A stretch of 64,000 bases of DNA from assembly GCA_024233455.1 (NCBI GenBank), contig JACKPP010000002.1, positions 248,001 to 312,000 of the forward strand, given 5' to 3'. The stretch comes from Chlamydiales bacterium (lineage in GTDB: Bacteria > Chlamydiota > Chlamydiia > Chlamydiales > JACKPQ01). This document shows positions 43,183 to 52,407 of this stretch, in pieces. Below the pieces are notes generated by a model. The model did no database searches, was not told the origin of the DNA, and worked only from the letters and a program-made list of their open reading frames with translations. Made by a program: the position numbers and the translations under genes. Within the stretch, counting starts at the first letter, position 1. Each line of letters starts with the position of its first letter.

Positions 43183-45750
43183 ATGAACTTTCCAGATATT
43201 GAATCACACATCCGCGCGTATGTTCCTGAAGCCTGGCAAGATGGTGTACAACCTATCTTTGCAGCGGTCAAGACCATAGCTTATTCCTCACTGTCTCTTA
43301 TAGCCTTGCATAAATACACTTCTTGGACGGAAAAATCCATTAAGTTATTAAGTTTAGGGGGTTTAGAGATAATGCAGTCGGTAAAGACTGGTGGTATGCT
43401 CGGCCTGGCCACGATAATCGACAGTGTAATCGGGATTATTATCCGTAAACTCTTTGAAAACAGGGAGAAGCATGGAACTGGCTGGATTTTCGATAAGTTA
43501 GGGATTAGATACGCTACCCAGGTTCCTCAGTGGCAGAGCCATCAGGACTTGCCCATAGAGAAAAAAGCAGTCGAAGCAAAACCACAGCTCGAGATCCCTC
43601 ATTGGATACGTATAACCCAAAGGGCTGCAGCACTTGGCATTACCTGCCTGGCTTTTACTGCCATTTTAGGTCCACAACCCTTGCTTTATGCCTGTGCTGT
43701 GTCAGACCTTACCTGGTTTGTTTTCCAAGGGGTTTTAGCAGATTTTTCTGCTCCCTGTAAATACACGGGAGCCCTATACATCCTTGGTGGCGCCATCATG
43801 TGCGCATCTCCTGAGATCTATTTAGGTTGTGCCGCCGTTGTTATCATTAGTTACCTTGTCTATAAAGTCGTCGAACACAAATTTTATACCGGTAAGTACT
43901 ACGCTGTAGATAAGGGTATAAAAACAGGTGATCCAGTCAAACTTTCAGATCTACAAGCCCGCCACTATGCAATCGGTATTCACAAGATCAATAGAAATGC
44001 TGATATGGAATTCCACGGTGAAGATGCCAAACACACCATTAAAGATACGGGCCCTTCTTCCAATAGGTCACTAAAAGCGGCACTAAAACAATGCCAAGAG
44101 GAAAAAGCCAACGTAGAAACATCGAGACTTTTCCCCCGGCAAGAGACGCTTCAAAACGACATCCAAGCGGCTGATAGTGAACTTAAAGCCCACTCTCTAG
44201 TTGCCCTTTTTTACCGTAAACTGGATTGGGAGCAAAGCAAGCAAACGCTCATAGCGAATCTGACCCAACAAATACAAACACTTGAAAAAAAGGATTTGGA
44301 AGCGCTGCTAACATCGAGGTTAGAAGGTCTAGCAACTTCTCAACTAAACCACCTGAGTGACAACAAGAAAGCCTTCTTATCTACAGCAAAAGAAAATCTT
44401 CTAGCTCGAGTTATTCTATCCCATGCTAAGCAGCTGCTCAGTGAGTTAGAAAAAGCTGCAGACGATGCTGAATTTCAAAAAGTCAAAGCCACTTATATAG
44501 CTAAAGCGGAAAAAAACAACCGTTTCCTTTTATATTATTTACGATGGTCAAAAGCTTCCGCAAATTTAAAACTCATCCCTGATAAGCGCACTCGATTAGA
44601 AGCCATTAAACAGTTCTTAGAGGCAAAAGAAGAATTACTGAAGCTAAAGATAGCCGAGCTACCCAAAACGCGCCCTGGCAGGAAGAATCGCGTTTACTGG
44701 TCAGCACTGCTTAATGGCGAAGAAGTGATCCTAAGAGAAGATCAACTCCAGTTCATTCCTGCCGGTAACAGATCAGAAGCATTGAAAAGACAGAAGGCCG
44801 CAGTAAAAGCCACTGCTATTACCGGGTTCTTTGGAAAAGCCACTGAAAGTTTTTTAACTGGAGCGACCAGCATCAACCCAGCAGATTTGATTAGCATCTC
44901 AAATCCTATAATCGACAACTTATCACAATTTGGTATGCCAGTTGTCATGGGGGGTATGGAGCTGACAAAATTACTTCCAGATGATGATGCAAGATTTGCC
45001 TCGCTAAAAAAAATGGGAGCGCAAGCAGAAGACCCTACTGGTAATGGAGTAAAAGACCTCACACCAAAAGATCGTGCGCTGCTCTCTTCTCAAATTGTCC
45101 ACTGCGCCCAAATTATCCATCACTACAAGTCCTACTACGATATGAAGACATTCACTATCCCACGTGATAGGACAGTTAAAGGTGATAAGCCAGCCATGGC
45201 CTCGACAGTTCCTCTTTTCGAAAAAAACAAAAAAGGTGAGCCCCTTGCAGGCAAATTCATCACTGATCAATACGGAAAGCCTGTGCTTGGACTCGTATGC
45301 GAAGCATTAATTGACGAACTTGGGATTCGAGGTGCAAACGCCCAGGAAAAGCACGCCAACTTAGAAATGGTTGTTACTCACACTCTGGGCGAATCTCTGG
45401 AACAAAGAGCACGACGCAAAGCAAACAAAAAAATAGCCCTTGCTAAGGCTAAAACCGAAACTCAAAAAACTAAGGTGCAAAGAAAATTCAAAACACCACA
45501 AAATGAAACTAAATACATTCTAGGGAACCTGAAATACAAAATGGACCTAATCACGCCTCTTACAGTTTATGAAAGAAAAAATGAACAACGCCAACCGATT
45601 ACAAGCAGAGTCTCATTTACACCAATCTCTGAAGCAGAAGGAAAAGAGCTGAGTGCTAAAGTCGAAAATCCTATCCCAATCTTTTCTGAAATTGGAGCTC
45701 ACAGATCGCTGATAAAACATCAGCTAGCAGAGCTAGATCTTGCTTGTTAA
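43183..45750 (+). CDS. large hypothetical protein with N-terminal membrane region and coiled coils
   Basis: An 855-residue protein I do not recognise. The N-terminal 240 residues contain several hydrophobic segments (FAAVKTIAYSSLSLIALH, GGMLGLATIIDSVIGIIIRK, ALGITCLAFTAILGPQPLLY, AAVVIISYLVYKVVEH). Residues about 290-500 are Lys/Glu/Gln-rich and likely coiled coil (QTLEKKDLEALLTSRLEGLA, LLSELEKAADDAEFQKVKAT). The C-terminal ~300 residues are mixed and basic in places (RARRKANKKIALAKAKTETQ). No cleavable signal peptide. Size, novelty and hydrophobic N-terminus would fit a type III effector or inclusion-membrane protein, but that is speculation. Single gene with an AT-rich upstream region. Confidence 0.65.
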   Translation: MNFPDIESHIRAYVPEAWQDGVQPIFAAVKTIAYSSLSLIALHKYTSWTEKSIKLLSLGGLEIMQSVKTGGMLGLATIIDSVIGIIIRKLFENREKHGTGWIFDKLGIRYATQVPQWQSHQDLPIEKKAVEAKPQLEIPHWIRITQRAAALGITCLAFTAILGPQPLLYACAVSDLTWFVFQGVLADFSAPCKYTGALYILGGAIMCASPEIYLGCAAVVIISYLVYKVVEHKFYTGKYYAVDKGIKTGDPVKLSDLQARHYAIGIHKINRNADMEFHGEDAKHTIKDTGPSSNRSLKAALKQCQEEKANVETSRLFPRQETLQNDIQAADSELKAHSLVALFYRKLDWEQSKQTLIANLTQQIQTLEKKDLEALLTSRLEGLATSQLNHLSDNKKAFLSTAKENLLARVILSHAKQLLSELEKAADDAEFQKVKATYIAKAEKNNRFLLYYLRWSKASANLKLIPDKRTRLEAIKQFLEAKEELLKLKIAELPKTRPGRKNRVYWSALLNGEEVILREDQLQFIPAGNRSEALKRQKAAVKATAITGFFGKATESFLTGATSINPADLISISNPIIDNLSQFGMPVVMGGMELTKLLPDDDARFASLKKMGAQAEDPTGNGVKDLTPKDRALLSSQIVHCAQIIHHYKSYYDMKTFTIPRDRTVKGDKPAMASTVPLFEKNKKGEPLAGKFITDQYGKPVLGLVCEALIDELGIRGANAQEKHANLEMVVTHTLGESLEQRARRKANKKIALAKAKTETQKTKVQRKFKTPQNETKYILGNLKYKMDLITPLTVYERKNEQRQPITSRVSFTPISEAEGKELSAKVENPIPIFSEIGAHRSLIKHQLAELDLAC

Positions 45751-45826
45751 AATCCACTATTTTTGCAGCCTTAACGGCAAAAAAGTAACCTGACAAAAAA
45801 TTCTCCAACAGATAAACTCCTGAATT

Positions 45827-46198
45827 ATGTGGAGACAACTCACTTCAAGCAAACGCGCCAGGGCTTTATCTTTAGCTCTTTTTCTAATTGGCCTGGCCCT
45901 AATTTCATTTCTAGGTGCCTGGTGGCCAGGTATTGTACTGGTCATTGGCCTGCCCCTTGCCTTTAAGCAGTTCTTGGTAGGAAGAGCCCACGACATGATC
46001 CTTACTCTGATTGTATTTGGAGGTGTTTTTATCACTTACCAGTACGAAATTGATTGGCAGATGCTGCTACCGGTCCTCTTTTTAGTTGCAGCGGTCTACG
46101 TGATATTCCGGGAATACACGGATAGATCGAATCCAACAACAATTGAAGAAGAGGAAGATATTAATATTGAAATCGAAGAAGAAGAAGAAGACAAATGA
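45827..46198 (+). CDS. small membrane protein with acidic tail
   Basis: A 123-residue protein with about four hydrophobic segments packed between residues 14 and 93 (ALSLALFLIGLALISFLGAW, GIVLVIGLPLAF, MILTLIVFGGVFITYQY, LLPVLFLVAAVYVIF) and a strongly acidic C-terminus (about 106-122, mostly Glu/Asp/Ile). No family recognised. Its stop overlaps the next gene's ATG by 4 bp. Confidence 0.6.
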   Translation: MWRQLTSSKRARALSLALFLIGLALISFLGAWWPGIVLVIGLPLAFKQFLVGRAHDMILTLIVFGGVFITYQYEIDWQMLLPVLFLVAAVYVIFREYTDRSNPTTIEEEEDINIEIEEEEEDK

Positions 46199-46521
46199 TG
46201 CTGGACGTTATTGGCAAGGGAGTAAGACCTGCTGCCGAAAGTTTTTTGTTATCTGCATCACTTCACTACCTCTTTAAACGCCAAAAAAATGCGGCGCTTA
46301 TTGGTGGAGGTATCGCAGCTGGACTTACCCTTATAGAAAGTATGATCTATCCGACAGGGGAACATGACGATGAGTGCCGCGTTTTCTATAAGGCTGGGCT
46401 TCTTTTAGCAGTTGCTGTTGCTCTTAGCTACTTTAAACAGCCCAAAATTCACTTGGTCTACTCTATCCTTCCCTCGCTATTTTTCTACCAGTCAAATCAC
46501 TACTTTGTGTGGTTAAAGTAG
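46195..46521 (+). CDS. small membrane protein
   Basis: A 108-residue protein with two or three hydrophobic segments ([47 protein letters not shown]). ATGATG at the start leaves the first or second Met as initiator. Translationally coupled to the gene before it, suggesting that the two products work together; function unknown. The 3' end overlaps the trpS stop on the other strand by 22 bp. Confidence 0.55.
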   Translation: MMLDVIGKGVRPAAESFLLSASLHYLFKRQKNAALIGGGIAAGLTLIESMIYPTGEHDDECRVFYKAGLLLAVAVALSYFKQPKIHLVYSILPSLFFYQSNHYFVWLK

Positions 46522-47504
46522 TCGATACCCATGGCAGCTTTGACCTCAGAAAGGGTTTGCGCCGCTCTGGTTCGGGCTTTTTCAGTTCCCTTTCGCAAAA
46601 TTTCCCAAGCTGCTTCAGGTGAATACCCCGCTCGCCTTTTCTGGATGGGCTCTAAAAACGCTAGCATGACCTCGATGAGATATTTTTTGCACACCATATC
46701 TCCAAGGCCTCCTTTTTGATAATGGGATTTAAGCTCTTCAACTTTTTGCTTATCCGGACCAAATAAATCGAGGTAAGTAAAAACGGTGTTTCCCTCCACT
46801 TGACCTGGATCTTCAACGCGAATATGACCTGGATCGGTGTACATTTTTTTGACTTTTTGAACTACCGTGTCCGGATCATCGGAAAGATAAATAGCATTAC
46901 CGAGCGTTTTACTCATTTTGGCTTGCCCGTCGATTCCAGGAAGACGTGCCATTTTTGGAATATGAGCCAGACAACGCACCAAAACACCGGTGTGATAAGT
47001 GTGATTAAACTTGTCGACAATCTCATTGGTTTGTTCAATCATCGGTCTTTGATCTTCGCCAACAGGAACAACATCGGCCTTAAATGCGGTAATATCGGCT
47101 GCTTGAGACACAGGATACACCATAAATCCGGCTGGGACAGCCTCTCCGTATCCTTTTTGAACAATCTCTTGTTTAACAGTTGGATTATGCTTTAGGCGAT
47201 TCCACGTTACGAGATTGAGATAGTAGGCCGAAAGCTCAAACAGCTCGGGAATCTGTGATTGAATAAACAGCGTTGAAACATCAGGATCAAGACCAACACC
47301 GAGATAATCTAAGCAAACCTCGGTAATGTTTTGCACGACCTTCTCGGGCTCTTTAGCATGATCTGTGAGCGCTTGAGCATCAGCGATCATCACATATTGC
47401 GTGTGCGAGTGCTGCATTTCAACGCGCGCTTTTAGAGAGCCGATATAGTGCCCTAAATGCAAAGGGCCAGTGGGTCTATCCCCTGTTAATATCACTTTTT
47501 TCAT
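46500..47504 (-). CDS. trpS: tryptophanyl-tRNA synthetase
   Basis: A class I synthetase of 334 residues that charges tRNA-Trp. The start at 47504 opens [20 protein letters not shown], with the HIGH-like motif LHLGH. The KMSKS-like motif is [18 protein letters not shown]. Other supporting segments are [20 protein letters not shown] and [20 protein letters not shown]. An upstream extension of the frame (to 47606) has no family support. The sequence is nearer to the TrpRS type of Gram-positive bacteria and Deinococcus than to E. coli. Confidence 0.93.
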   Translation of the reverse strand: MKKVILTGDRPTGPLHLGHYIGSLKARVEMQHSHTQYVMIADAQALTDHAKEPEKVVQNITEVCLDYLGVGLDPDVSTLFIQSQIPELFELSAYYLNLVTWNRLKHNPTVKQEIVQKGYGEAVPAGFMVYPVSQAADITAFKADVVPVGEDQRPMIEQTNEIVDKFNHTYHTGVLVRCLAHIPKMARLPGIDGQAKMSKTLGNAIYLSDDPDTVVQKVKKMYTDPGHIRVEDPGQVEGNTVFTYLDLFGPDKQKVEELKSHYQKGGLGDMVCKKYLIEVMLAFLEPIQKRRAGYSPEAAWEILRKGTEKARTRAAQTLSEVKAAMGIDYFNHTK

Positions 47505-47669
47505 AGCAATTTCAGCTCCACTTTTGCTCAGCATTGAGGAAATTAAATCCAGAGCTGAAGACCGACTCATCATAGCAAGATACACGCATAGATGCAAGAG
47601 CTCCAACCATGTGGGGGGCTAAAAAACGCCCCCTTCAACCTCAAGCTCCGGGTTTATTTAGCTTCAATA

Positions 47670-48350
47670 TTAACCCCTAGATTCAAGGGCAGCTAGCACC
47701 TCAGGACTTGCATTTCCGCTATCAGCAATGACTTTCATAGCCTCAATACTAGCATTTCCCATCCTTAGCTGTTTTTCCAAATAACCACTGCGGCCTAAAT
47801 CGCGCTTCATCTGCTCCGATGCCAATCCATTTTCAACGATCCTTTCAGCAAAAACTTCCCATGCGCGCCCACTTGCTTTTTTTGCAGTGCCGCCGGTGCG
47901 GTTAAGGGCAATATGATTAGGGGTAAGGTCTGTTTCATTTGTTGGATGTACAAAAAATACCATTGATACTCGCTCATAACCTTCCCCAAGCGCCTTTACG
48001 CGATGTGGTCCAGCTCGAACCTCTCCATTGGAAAGATGCGCCAGCATATCTCCTGCATTGATGATGATCGCATCTTTTGGAGTCTGCACATTTATCCACT
48101 GACCATCCGGCGTTTTGACCTGTAATCCTTTGGCGGTTGCCCTTGGTAAAATGGTAAACAAGTTAATATCGGTATGCTCGGCAGCCCAAATGGTATTTTT
48201 GGGTGGATTTGGCGGATAATAGATCGAACGTAGAACACAATTTCCTCTCTGCGTCATAGCATAAAACGCATCTTTGGGCTGGCCAATAGCAACCGCAAGC
48301 GTTTCTTGCAAAGGCACCATCAATTTTTCTAACGCGTGAAATAGCTTTAT
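47670..48350 (-). pseudogene. 2-oxoglutarate/Fe(II) oxygenase (IPNS-like), C-terminal part of an interrupted gene
   Basis: This is the downstream part of a gene whose N-terminal part lies at 50031-50468. It reads KLFHALEKLMVPLQETLAVA and contains the iron and co-substrate residues: HTDINLFTILP (HxD), GPHRVKALG (second His) and ERVSMVFFVHP (RxS). The intact family oxidizes small substrates using Fe(II) and 2-oxoglutarate. Removing the transposon joins the halves in frame (YKASM-IKLFH). The apparent longer frame to 48512 comes from transposon DNA. Confidence 0.85.
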
Positions 48351-48405
48351 CACTAAAACGCCGAAAACCCGGCCATTTATGGCCGGGATAAACGGCGCTC
48401 GCGAA

Positions 48406-48828
48406 TTAGTTATGCGGTGGGTGCTGTTTTTCAATATATTGTCTAATGGCATCAATACTGGCTCCGCCACAACTTCCGGCAAAATAACTAGGGGACCAAA
48501 AGCTTTTGCCAAAGAGAGCTCTTGTTACTGATGGGTAGTTGTTTTTTCGAATGAGTCGTGAAGAGACACCTTTAAGAGAATTGACAAGCTTTGAAATAGA
48601 TACTTTTGGAGGGTAATTGACAAGGAGATGGACGTGATCAACCTCGCCATTAAATTCGCTTAACGTAGATTGAAAGTCCGAGCAGACACTGTGAAATATT
48701 TTCTCTAATTCCTTCAAAATTTCTTTTGTAAAAACTCTCTTTCTGTATTTGGTAACAAAGACCAAATGGGTATGAAGGAGAAAAACACAAGTTCGTCCTC
48801 TTCTTATGTTGACATCTTCATAGACCAA
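48406..48828 (-). CDS. tnpA: TnpA, Y1 HUH transposase of IS200/IS605 element
   Basis: About 140 residues from a TTG at 48828 (no ATG in frame). Residues include HTHLVFVTKYRKRVFTKEI, the HUH motif in GEVDHVHLLVNYPP, FWSPSYFAGSCGGASIDAIR and the catalytic Tyr in RQYIEKQ. Y1 enzymes cut and rejoin single-stranded DNA at hairpin ends. It is divergent from tnpB, with about 15 bp between starts. It is the only complete tnpA of the two copies and so could mobilize both. Confidence 0.88.
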   Translation of the reverse strand: MVYEDVNIRRGRTCVFLLHTHLVFVTKYRKRVFTKEILKELEKIFHSVCSDFQSTLSEFNGEVDHVHLLVNYPPKVSISKLVNSLKGVSSRLIRKNNYPSVTRALFGKSFWSPSYFAGSCGGASIDAIRQYIEKQHPPHN

Positions 48829-48843
48829 ATTTAAAATATAATC

Positions 48844-49983
48844 ATGATAATACGCAAAGCGTTTCGCTACAGGATAAAGCCGACAAAAGAGCAAAAGCAA
48901 CAACTCGCTCGCTTTGCAGGGTCATGCCGTTTTGTCTACAACCGAGGGCTTACAAAACGAAAAGAGCTCTACGAAAATGCGGGGAAATCCATTAGCTACT
49001 ATGAGCAAAATATCGAACTTACCCAACTCAAAAAACAAGAAGCTACCTGCTGGCTAAAAGATATGCACTCGCAAATTCTGCAGCAATCACTCCAAGATCT
49101 AGACAAGGGATTTAAACGGTTTTTTAGGGAAAAAGACGGCGGCTACCCCAGATTCAAGTGCAAGGGGATAAGAGATAGCTTTAGGTATCCTCAAGGCGTT
49201 AAAATCGATAATAATAAAGCCTATTTACCAAAAATTGGTTGGGTCACATTCATCAAATCCAGAGAAATCGAAGGAGATCTCAAGCAAACCACTATAGCAA
49301 GAGAAGGTGAGCACTGGTACATCAGCTTTTCTTGTTTGATCGAAATCCCCGATCCTATACCAGTCCCTATCAAAGAAGACAATGCGATCGGGATCGACGT
49401 TGGGATCAAAACCTACGCCACATGCGCTATTGGGAAAGAGCATGAACTAGTCTCCATCGAGTCACCAAAATTCTACCATAAGCTTTTGCCGCGGCTGCAG
49501 GTACTACAAAAGCGATTATCTAAAAAACAAAAGGGCAGCAACAACTGGAGGAAAGCTAAACAACAGCTTGCAAAACTGCATGCTAAAATCAAACATGCCA
49601 GAGAAAACTTTGCGCATCAGCTATCGACGTGGATCGTTAAAAATCACGACGTCATCTGTGTCGAAACACTGAAGATCAAAGCCCTATTGCAAGCAAAGCA
49701 ACACAAACTAGCTAGGTCCATCAGCGATGCCGGATGGAGGCAGTTTTTGACCTATCTAAAATACAAAGCTCAGGAGCTAGGAAAGCACTTTGTCGAAGCG
49801 GGAGAATACTTTCCAAGTACTCAAATCTGCTCATCGTGTGGAAACCGGCGTGAAATGAGCTTGCAAATGAGAAGATATAACTGCAAAAATTGTGGGCTAG
49901 ACATAGATCGAGACTACAATAGCAGTATAACAATCAAGGCCGCGGGAATGACGGTCTTAAAAGCTTGTGGAGCGGCCCGTTAG
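48844..49983 (+). CDS. tnpB: TnpB, RNA-guided nuclease of an IS200/IS605 element
   Basis: A 379-residue TnpB differing from copy 1 at a small number of residues, mostly in the first 90 (for example LARFAGSCRF instead of LVSFAGACRF). The RuvC-like triad (Asp in GIDVGIKT, Glu in VICVETLKI, Asp in DIDRDYNSS) and the four zinc-ribbon cysteines are intact. The insertion after TTTAT suggests TTTAT as its TAM. Confidence 0.93.
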   Translation: MIIRKAFRYRIKPTKEQKQQLARFAGSCRFVYNRGLTKRKELYENAGKSISYYEQNIELTQLKKQEATCWLKDMHSQILQQSLQDLDKGFKRFFREKDGGYPRFKCKGIRDSFRYPQGVKIDNNKAYLPKIGWVTFIKSREIEGDLKQTTIAREGEHWYISFSCLIEIPDPIPVPIKEDNAIGIDVGIKTYATCAIGKEHELVSIESPKFYHKLLPRLQVLQKRLSKKQKGSNNWRKAKQQLAKLHAKIKHARENFAHQLSTWIVKNHDVICVETLKIKALLQAKQHKLARSISDAGWRQFLTYLKYKAQELGKHFVEAGEYFPSTQICSSCGNRREMSLQMRRYNCKNCGLDIDRDYNSSITIKAAGMTVLKACGAAR

Positions 49984-50046
49984 GGAGCGATGAAGCAAGA
50001 ATCTCTTTCCTTCAGGAAAGAGAGGTTCAACATAGATGCTTTGTAG
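49946..50046 (+). ncRNA. probable omega RNA scaffold and guide of copy 2
   Basis: Scaffold end as in copy 1 (stem-loop 50003-50022, AGGTTCAA to 50030). The guide would begin at 50031 with CATAGATGCTTTGTAG, which is oxygenase-gene sequence. Such a guide targets the empty insertion site, as expected for TnpB-assisted maintenance. The 5' boundary is unknown. Confidence 0.5.
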
Positions 50047-50468
50047 CTAGCATTTTCTGGCCAAATATTCTTTGGGTAACCATGCGCCTTTAAAGTATCA
50101 TCTGGCCACTGGCGCCCCATATGGAAATACTCCTTAAAATCCATTACGGACTGTCCTTTGGCCGATTCTCCCGGTACAAATCCCCGCTGACCATTATTTT
50201 GAGCGTCGTGCGCTTGCATTTTTTCTTCAAGTGGCAAGTGGTAAAATTCAGTGGTAGCACTGTAGGCTGCATCTAGTAGGTCTTGATCAATTCCGCTGTG
50301 ACACACAGCAAAAAAACCGACTTCCCGTAAAGCGTGCCCTACTTGTTCTATAAACATTTCACGTCTATCTTCAGAATAATAGTCTCTCATATCTACAACC
50401 GGTATCGTAGCATCAAAAGCACTCAATGATGCAGCTATTACAGTTAAGCCAATCAAAGCTTTGAGCAT
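50031..50468 (-). pseudogene. 2-oxoglutarate/Fe(II) oxygenase (IPNS-like), N-terminal part with signal peptide
   Basis: The start at 50468 is preceded by GGAGGA. The first residues form a signal peptide (MLKALIGLTVIAASLSAFDA), unusual for this mostly cytoplasmic family. The DIOX_N-type domain follows (IPVVDMRDYYSEDRREMF, VGHALREVGFFAVCHSGID, EFYHLPLEEKMQ, NNGQRGFVPGESAKG). The gene is broken after ENASYKASM by the transposon; the rest is at 47670-48350. Some read-through residues from transposon DNA would be added before a stop near 49980. Confidence 0.85.
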
Positions 50469-50622
50469 TGTCTCCTCCAAATGGGTTAAAAGGTTTTGAA
50501 CTTTGTAACCCATCTGAGCAATCTATAGCAATTTAAATTTTGACTGAAGAATCTGAGGTGCTCACTCTGCCGGCATCTTTGCTTTCGCTCTTGAAAACCA
50601 CCTGTGGTTACAAGCCAGTTCC

Positions 50623-50642
50623 AAGCTTTAATGCTAAAGCTT
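50623..50642 (-). terminator. possible terminator hairpin after the TpsB-like gene
   Basis: A perfect 8-bp inverted repeat (AAGCTTTA-ATGC-TAAAGCTT) lies 4 bp beyond the stop of the TpsB-like gene. No T-tract follows on the minus strand, so intrinsic termination is uncertain. Confidence 0.35.
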
Positions 50643-50646
50643 AAGG

Positions 50647-52407
50647 TTAGTAGCTGGCAGTGACGTTAAAATGGACGAAATAGGGACGCGTGCCGATATA
50701 GCGGTCCTTATGGAGCTTAAAGCCCCAATCGACCCGGGCGGCAAAGTAAGGGTCAATGGTGTAGCGAAAACCAGGGCCTATCCCCATGAGCCATAAACTT
50801 TGAGGATCCACTGTCTTGTTCCCTACTTTGGGGTAAGCAAATTGGTTGCGGGCGTACCCATAGTCTAAGAAAGCTAGAACTTGAAAACCATCAGCTGGCC
50901 GGCGCCCCCCCTTGCTAATAATAGGCAGCGGAGGTGAGCGAAACTCTGTACTTGCTAAGATAACATTCTCTTTATTCACTACGCTTTGCTCGTAGCCGCG
51001 CACTGTATCCCACCCTCCGAGGCTTAAATCTTCGCTGGGAAGTAAATTGGCAGTTGAAAGTTGTCCTTCAAGCTTCAAAAAATAGGAAAAGCTTTTAGGC
51101 AATCGCTGCAAGTAAGCAAAAGCTGAGCGCCAATAAAGCCATTTATTTTTGGCTTTAGGAACCAAGCTTTCATAATCAGCATCGGTTTGATCAGAAATCC
51201 ATTTCCCTGGTGACCAATAGAGATTTGTCTCAAAATCAAGGCGAAAATTTGTCCGATCATAATCTCCAGCATAGCCCAAAACAAGTTGGGTGAGGTTCAC
51301 ATTTTTCCCAAAATCAGGAGCAATATCCAATCCAAAAATCACGGTATTATTAGTGCGTTTAAAATCGAAACCTATGATTAAATCATTGAGCAAATAACGC
51401 GTAAGATAGAGCGGCATGATGTAGCGCAAAGAGCCTTGCAAGGCAAAACCATTGTTGCGCATTTGCTGGGTTTGCAAAGTCCCATCATCTTGACCGACTA
51501 GGAATTCATCCAAAACAACATCAACTGAAGAGTAGCCGGCCATCAGGTTGAGCACATGCCCCCAAGAAAAAGGAGCTATGTACTGTGCCGTATGTGCTTG
51601 AAAAGTACTAAAATTATCAGACGCTGTGTATTGGTAGGCAAAAATATCGCCCAGACCAAAGACATTCCCCCAATTCAGGCCAGCGTAAAAACGGTTATGC
51701 CCCGTGGCATGTACACCTGTGTTTTCGTAACCCGTATAGAGCCTCAGCGGACGACGGTCCTCTACCGATAAAATTAAATCAGTGGTTCCCTCTTCTAAAC
51801 CTGGTGCGTAAAGAATATTAGCATGGCGAAAAGGATTGCGGTTGATCAAATTCAAATTGCGCACAAGCACGCCTTCATCGATATATTCGCCTGGTTTCAC
51901 CCTGATCATCTTGGCTAATTTTTCTGATGAAAAATACTGGTTATCTTGAACAAAAACTTGACCCAGACGGCTTTCTAAGGCCATAATTTGCAAAACGCCA
52001 GATGTGACATCTTGCTCGGGAACCTGCACCAGTATTAGCGGATGGCCTTGAGATCTAAAATAGGCATTGATCGTATCTTTGATTTCACCGATGGTATCCA
52101 TATCCAAAGGCCTACCAAGGTAAGGCTTAAGTTGATCGATAAAGTGAGACTCTTTACCCGGAATATCCACGCCTTTGATGACAATGCCTTGCGTAACCAA
52201 TAATTCAGAGTCTGAAACCATTCGATCTGGACGGCCTACGATAACAATAGCGTTAATGCTCCCCACAAGGGGGTTTCTTTTTTTAACCTCTTGTTCCTGA
52301 GTAGGATAACGAGGCCAAATATCTTCTAGAGCAGCTACGTCATCACTTCCAAAAAGCGGAAACAATCCTGGCAAGAGCCAAGCCAACAAGAACCCAATGT
52401 TTTTCAT
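50647..52407 (-). CDS. TpsB/ShlB-type outer-membrane transporter (two-partner secretion)
   Basis: About 586 residues. It has a signal peptide (MKNIGFLLAWLLPGLFPLFG), then POTRA_2-type domains (HFIDQLKPYLGRPLDMDTIG, YFRSQGHPLILVQVPEQDV, IRVKPGEYIDEGVLVRNLN) and a C-terminal 16-strand barrel (DLILSVEDRRPLRLYTGYEN, the conserved WDTVRGYEQSVVNKEN, VRGY in loop 6, and FHVHFNVTAS-like end). TpsB proteins export a large beta-helical TpsA partner across the outer membrane. No TpsA gene is in this window, so the substrate must be encoded elsewhere or differ. Confidence 0.87.
   Translation of the reverse strand: MKNIGFLLAWLLPGLFPLFGSDDVAALEDIWPRYPTQEQEVKKRNPLVGSINAIVIVGRPDRMVSDSELLVTQGIVIKGVDIPGKESHFIDQLKPYLGRPLDMDTIGEIKDTINAYFRSQGHPLILVQVPEQDVTSGVLQIMALESRLGQVFVQDNQYFSSEKLAKMIRVKPGEYIDEGVLVRNLNLINRNPFRHANILYAPGLEEGTTDLILSVEDRRPLRLYTGYENTGVHATGHNRFYAGLNWGNVFGLGDIFAYQYTASDNFSTFQAHTAQYIAPFSWGHVLNLMAGYSSVDVVLDEFLVGQDDGTLQTQQMRNNGFALQGSLRYIMPLYLTRYLLNDLIIGFDFKRTNNTVIFGLDIAPDFGKNVNLTQLVLGYAGDYDRTNFRLDFETNLYWSPGKWISDQTDADYESLVPKAKNKWLYWRSAFAYLQRLPKSFSYFLKLEGQLSTANLLPSEDLSLGGWDTVRGYEQSVVNKENVILASTEFRSPPLPIISKGGRRPADGFQVLAFLDYGYARNQFAYPKVGNKTVDPQSLWLMGIGPGFRYTIDPYFAARVDWGFKLHKDRYIGTRPYFVHFNVTASY

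Larger units (their letters stand above)
48351..50030 (+). mobile_element. IS200/IS605-type element, copy 2 (tnpA and tnpB both present)
   Basis: The element is 1680 bp. It was inserted precisely after TTTAT (48346-48350) within the oxygenase gene. The left end contains CCCGGCCAT-TT-ATGGCCGGG (48368-48387) between CGCCG/CGGCG arms; the right end is a stem-loop at 50003-50022 plus AGGTTCAA. Divergent tnpA (minus) and tnpB (plus) occupy the middle. No target duplication is made, as expected for HUH transposition. Ends were fixed by matching copy 1 and by reconstructing the oxygenase frame. Confidence 0.93.

Noticed and set aside
47611..47632. Terminator hairpin upstream of trpS (GGGGG...CCCCC)
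   Set aside because: The inverted repeat is short and lacks a T-tract on either strand; it also lies upstream of trpS rather than after a gene.
47670..48512. A complete 280-residue oxygenase gene
   Set aside because: Its first ~55 codons are transposon left-end DNA; the true N-terminus lies at 50031-50468 on the other side of the insertion.
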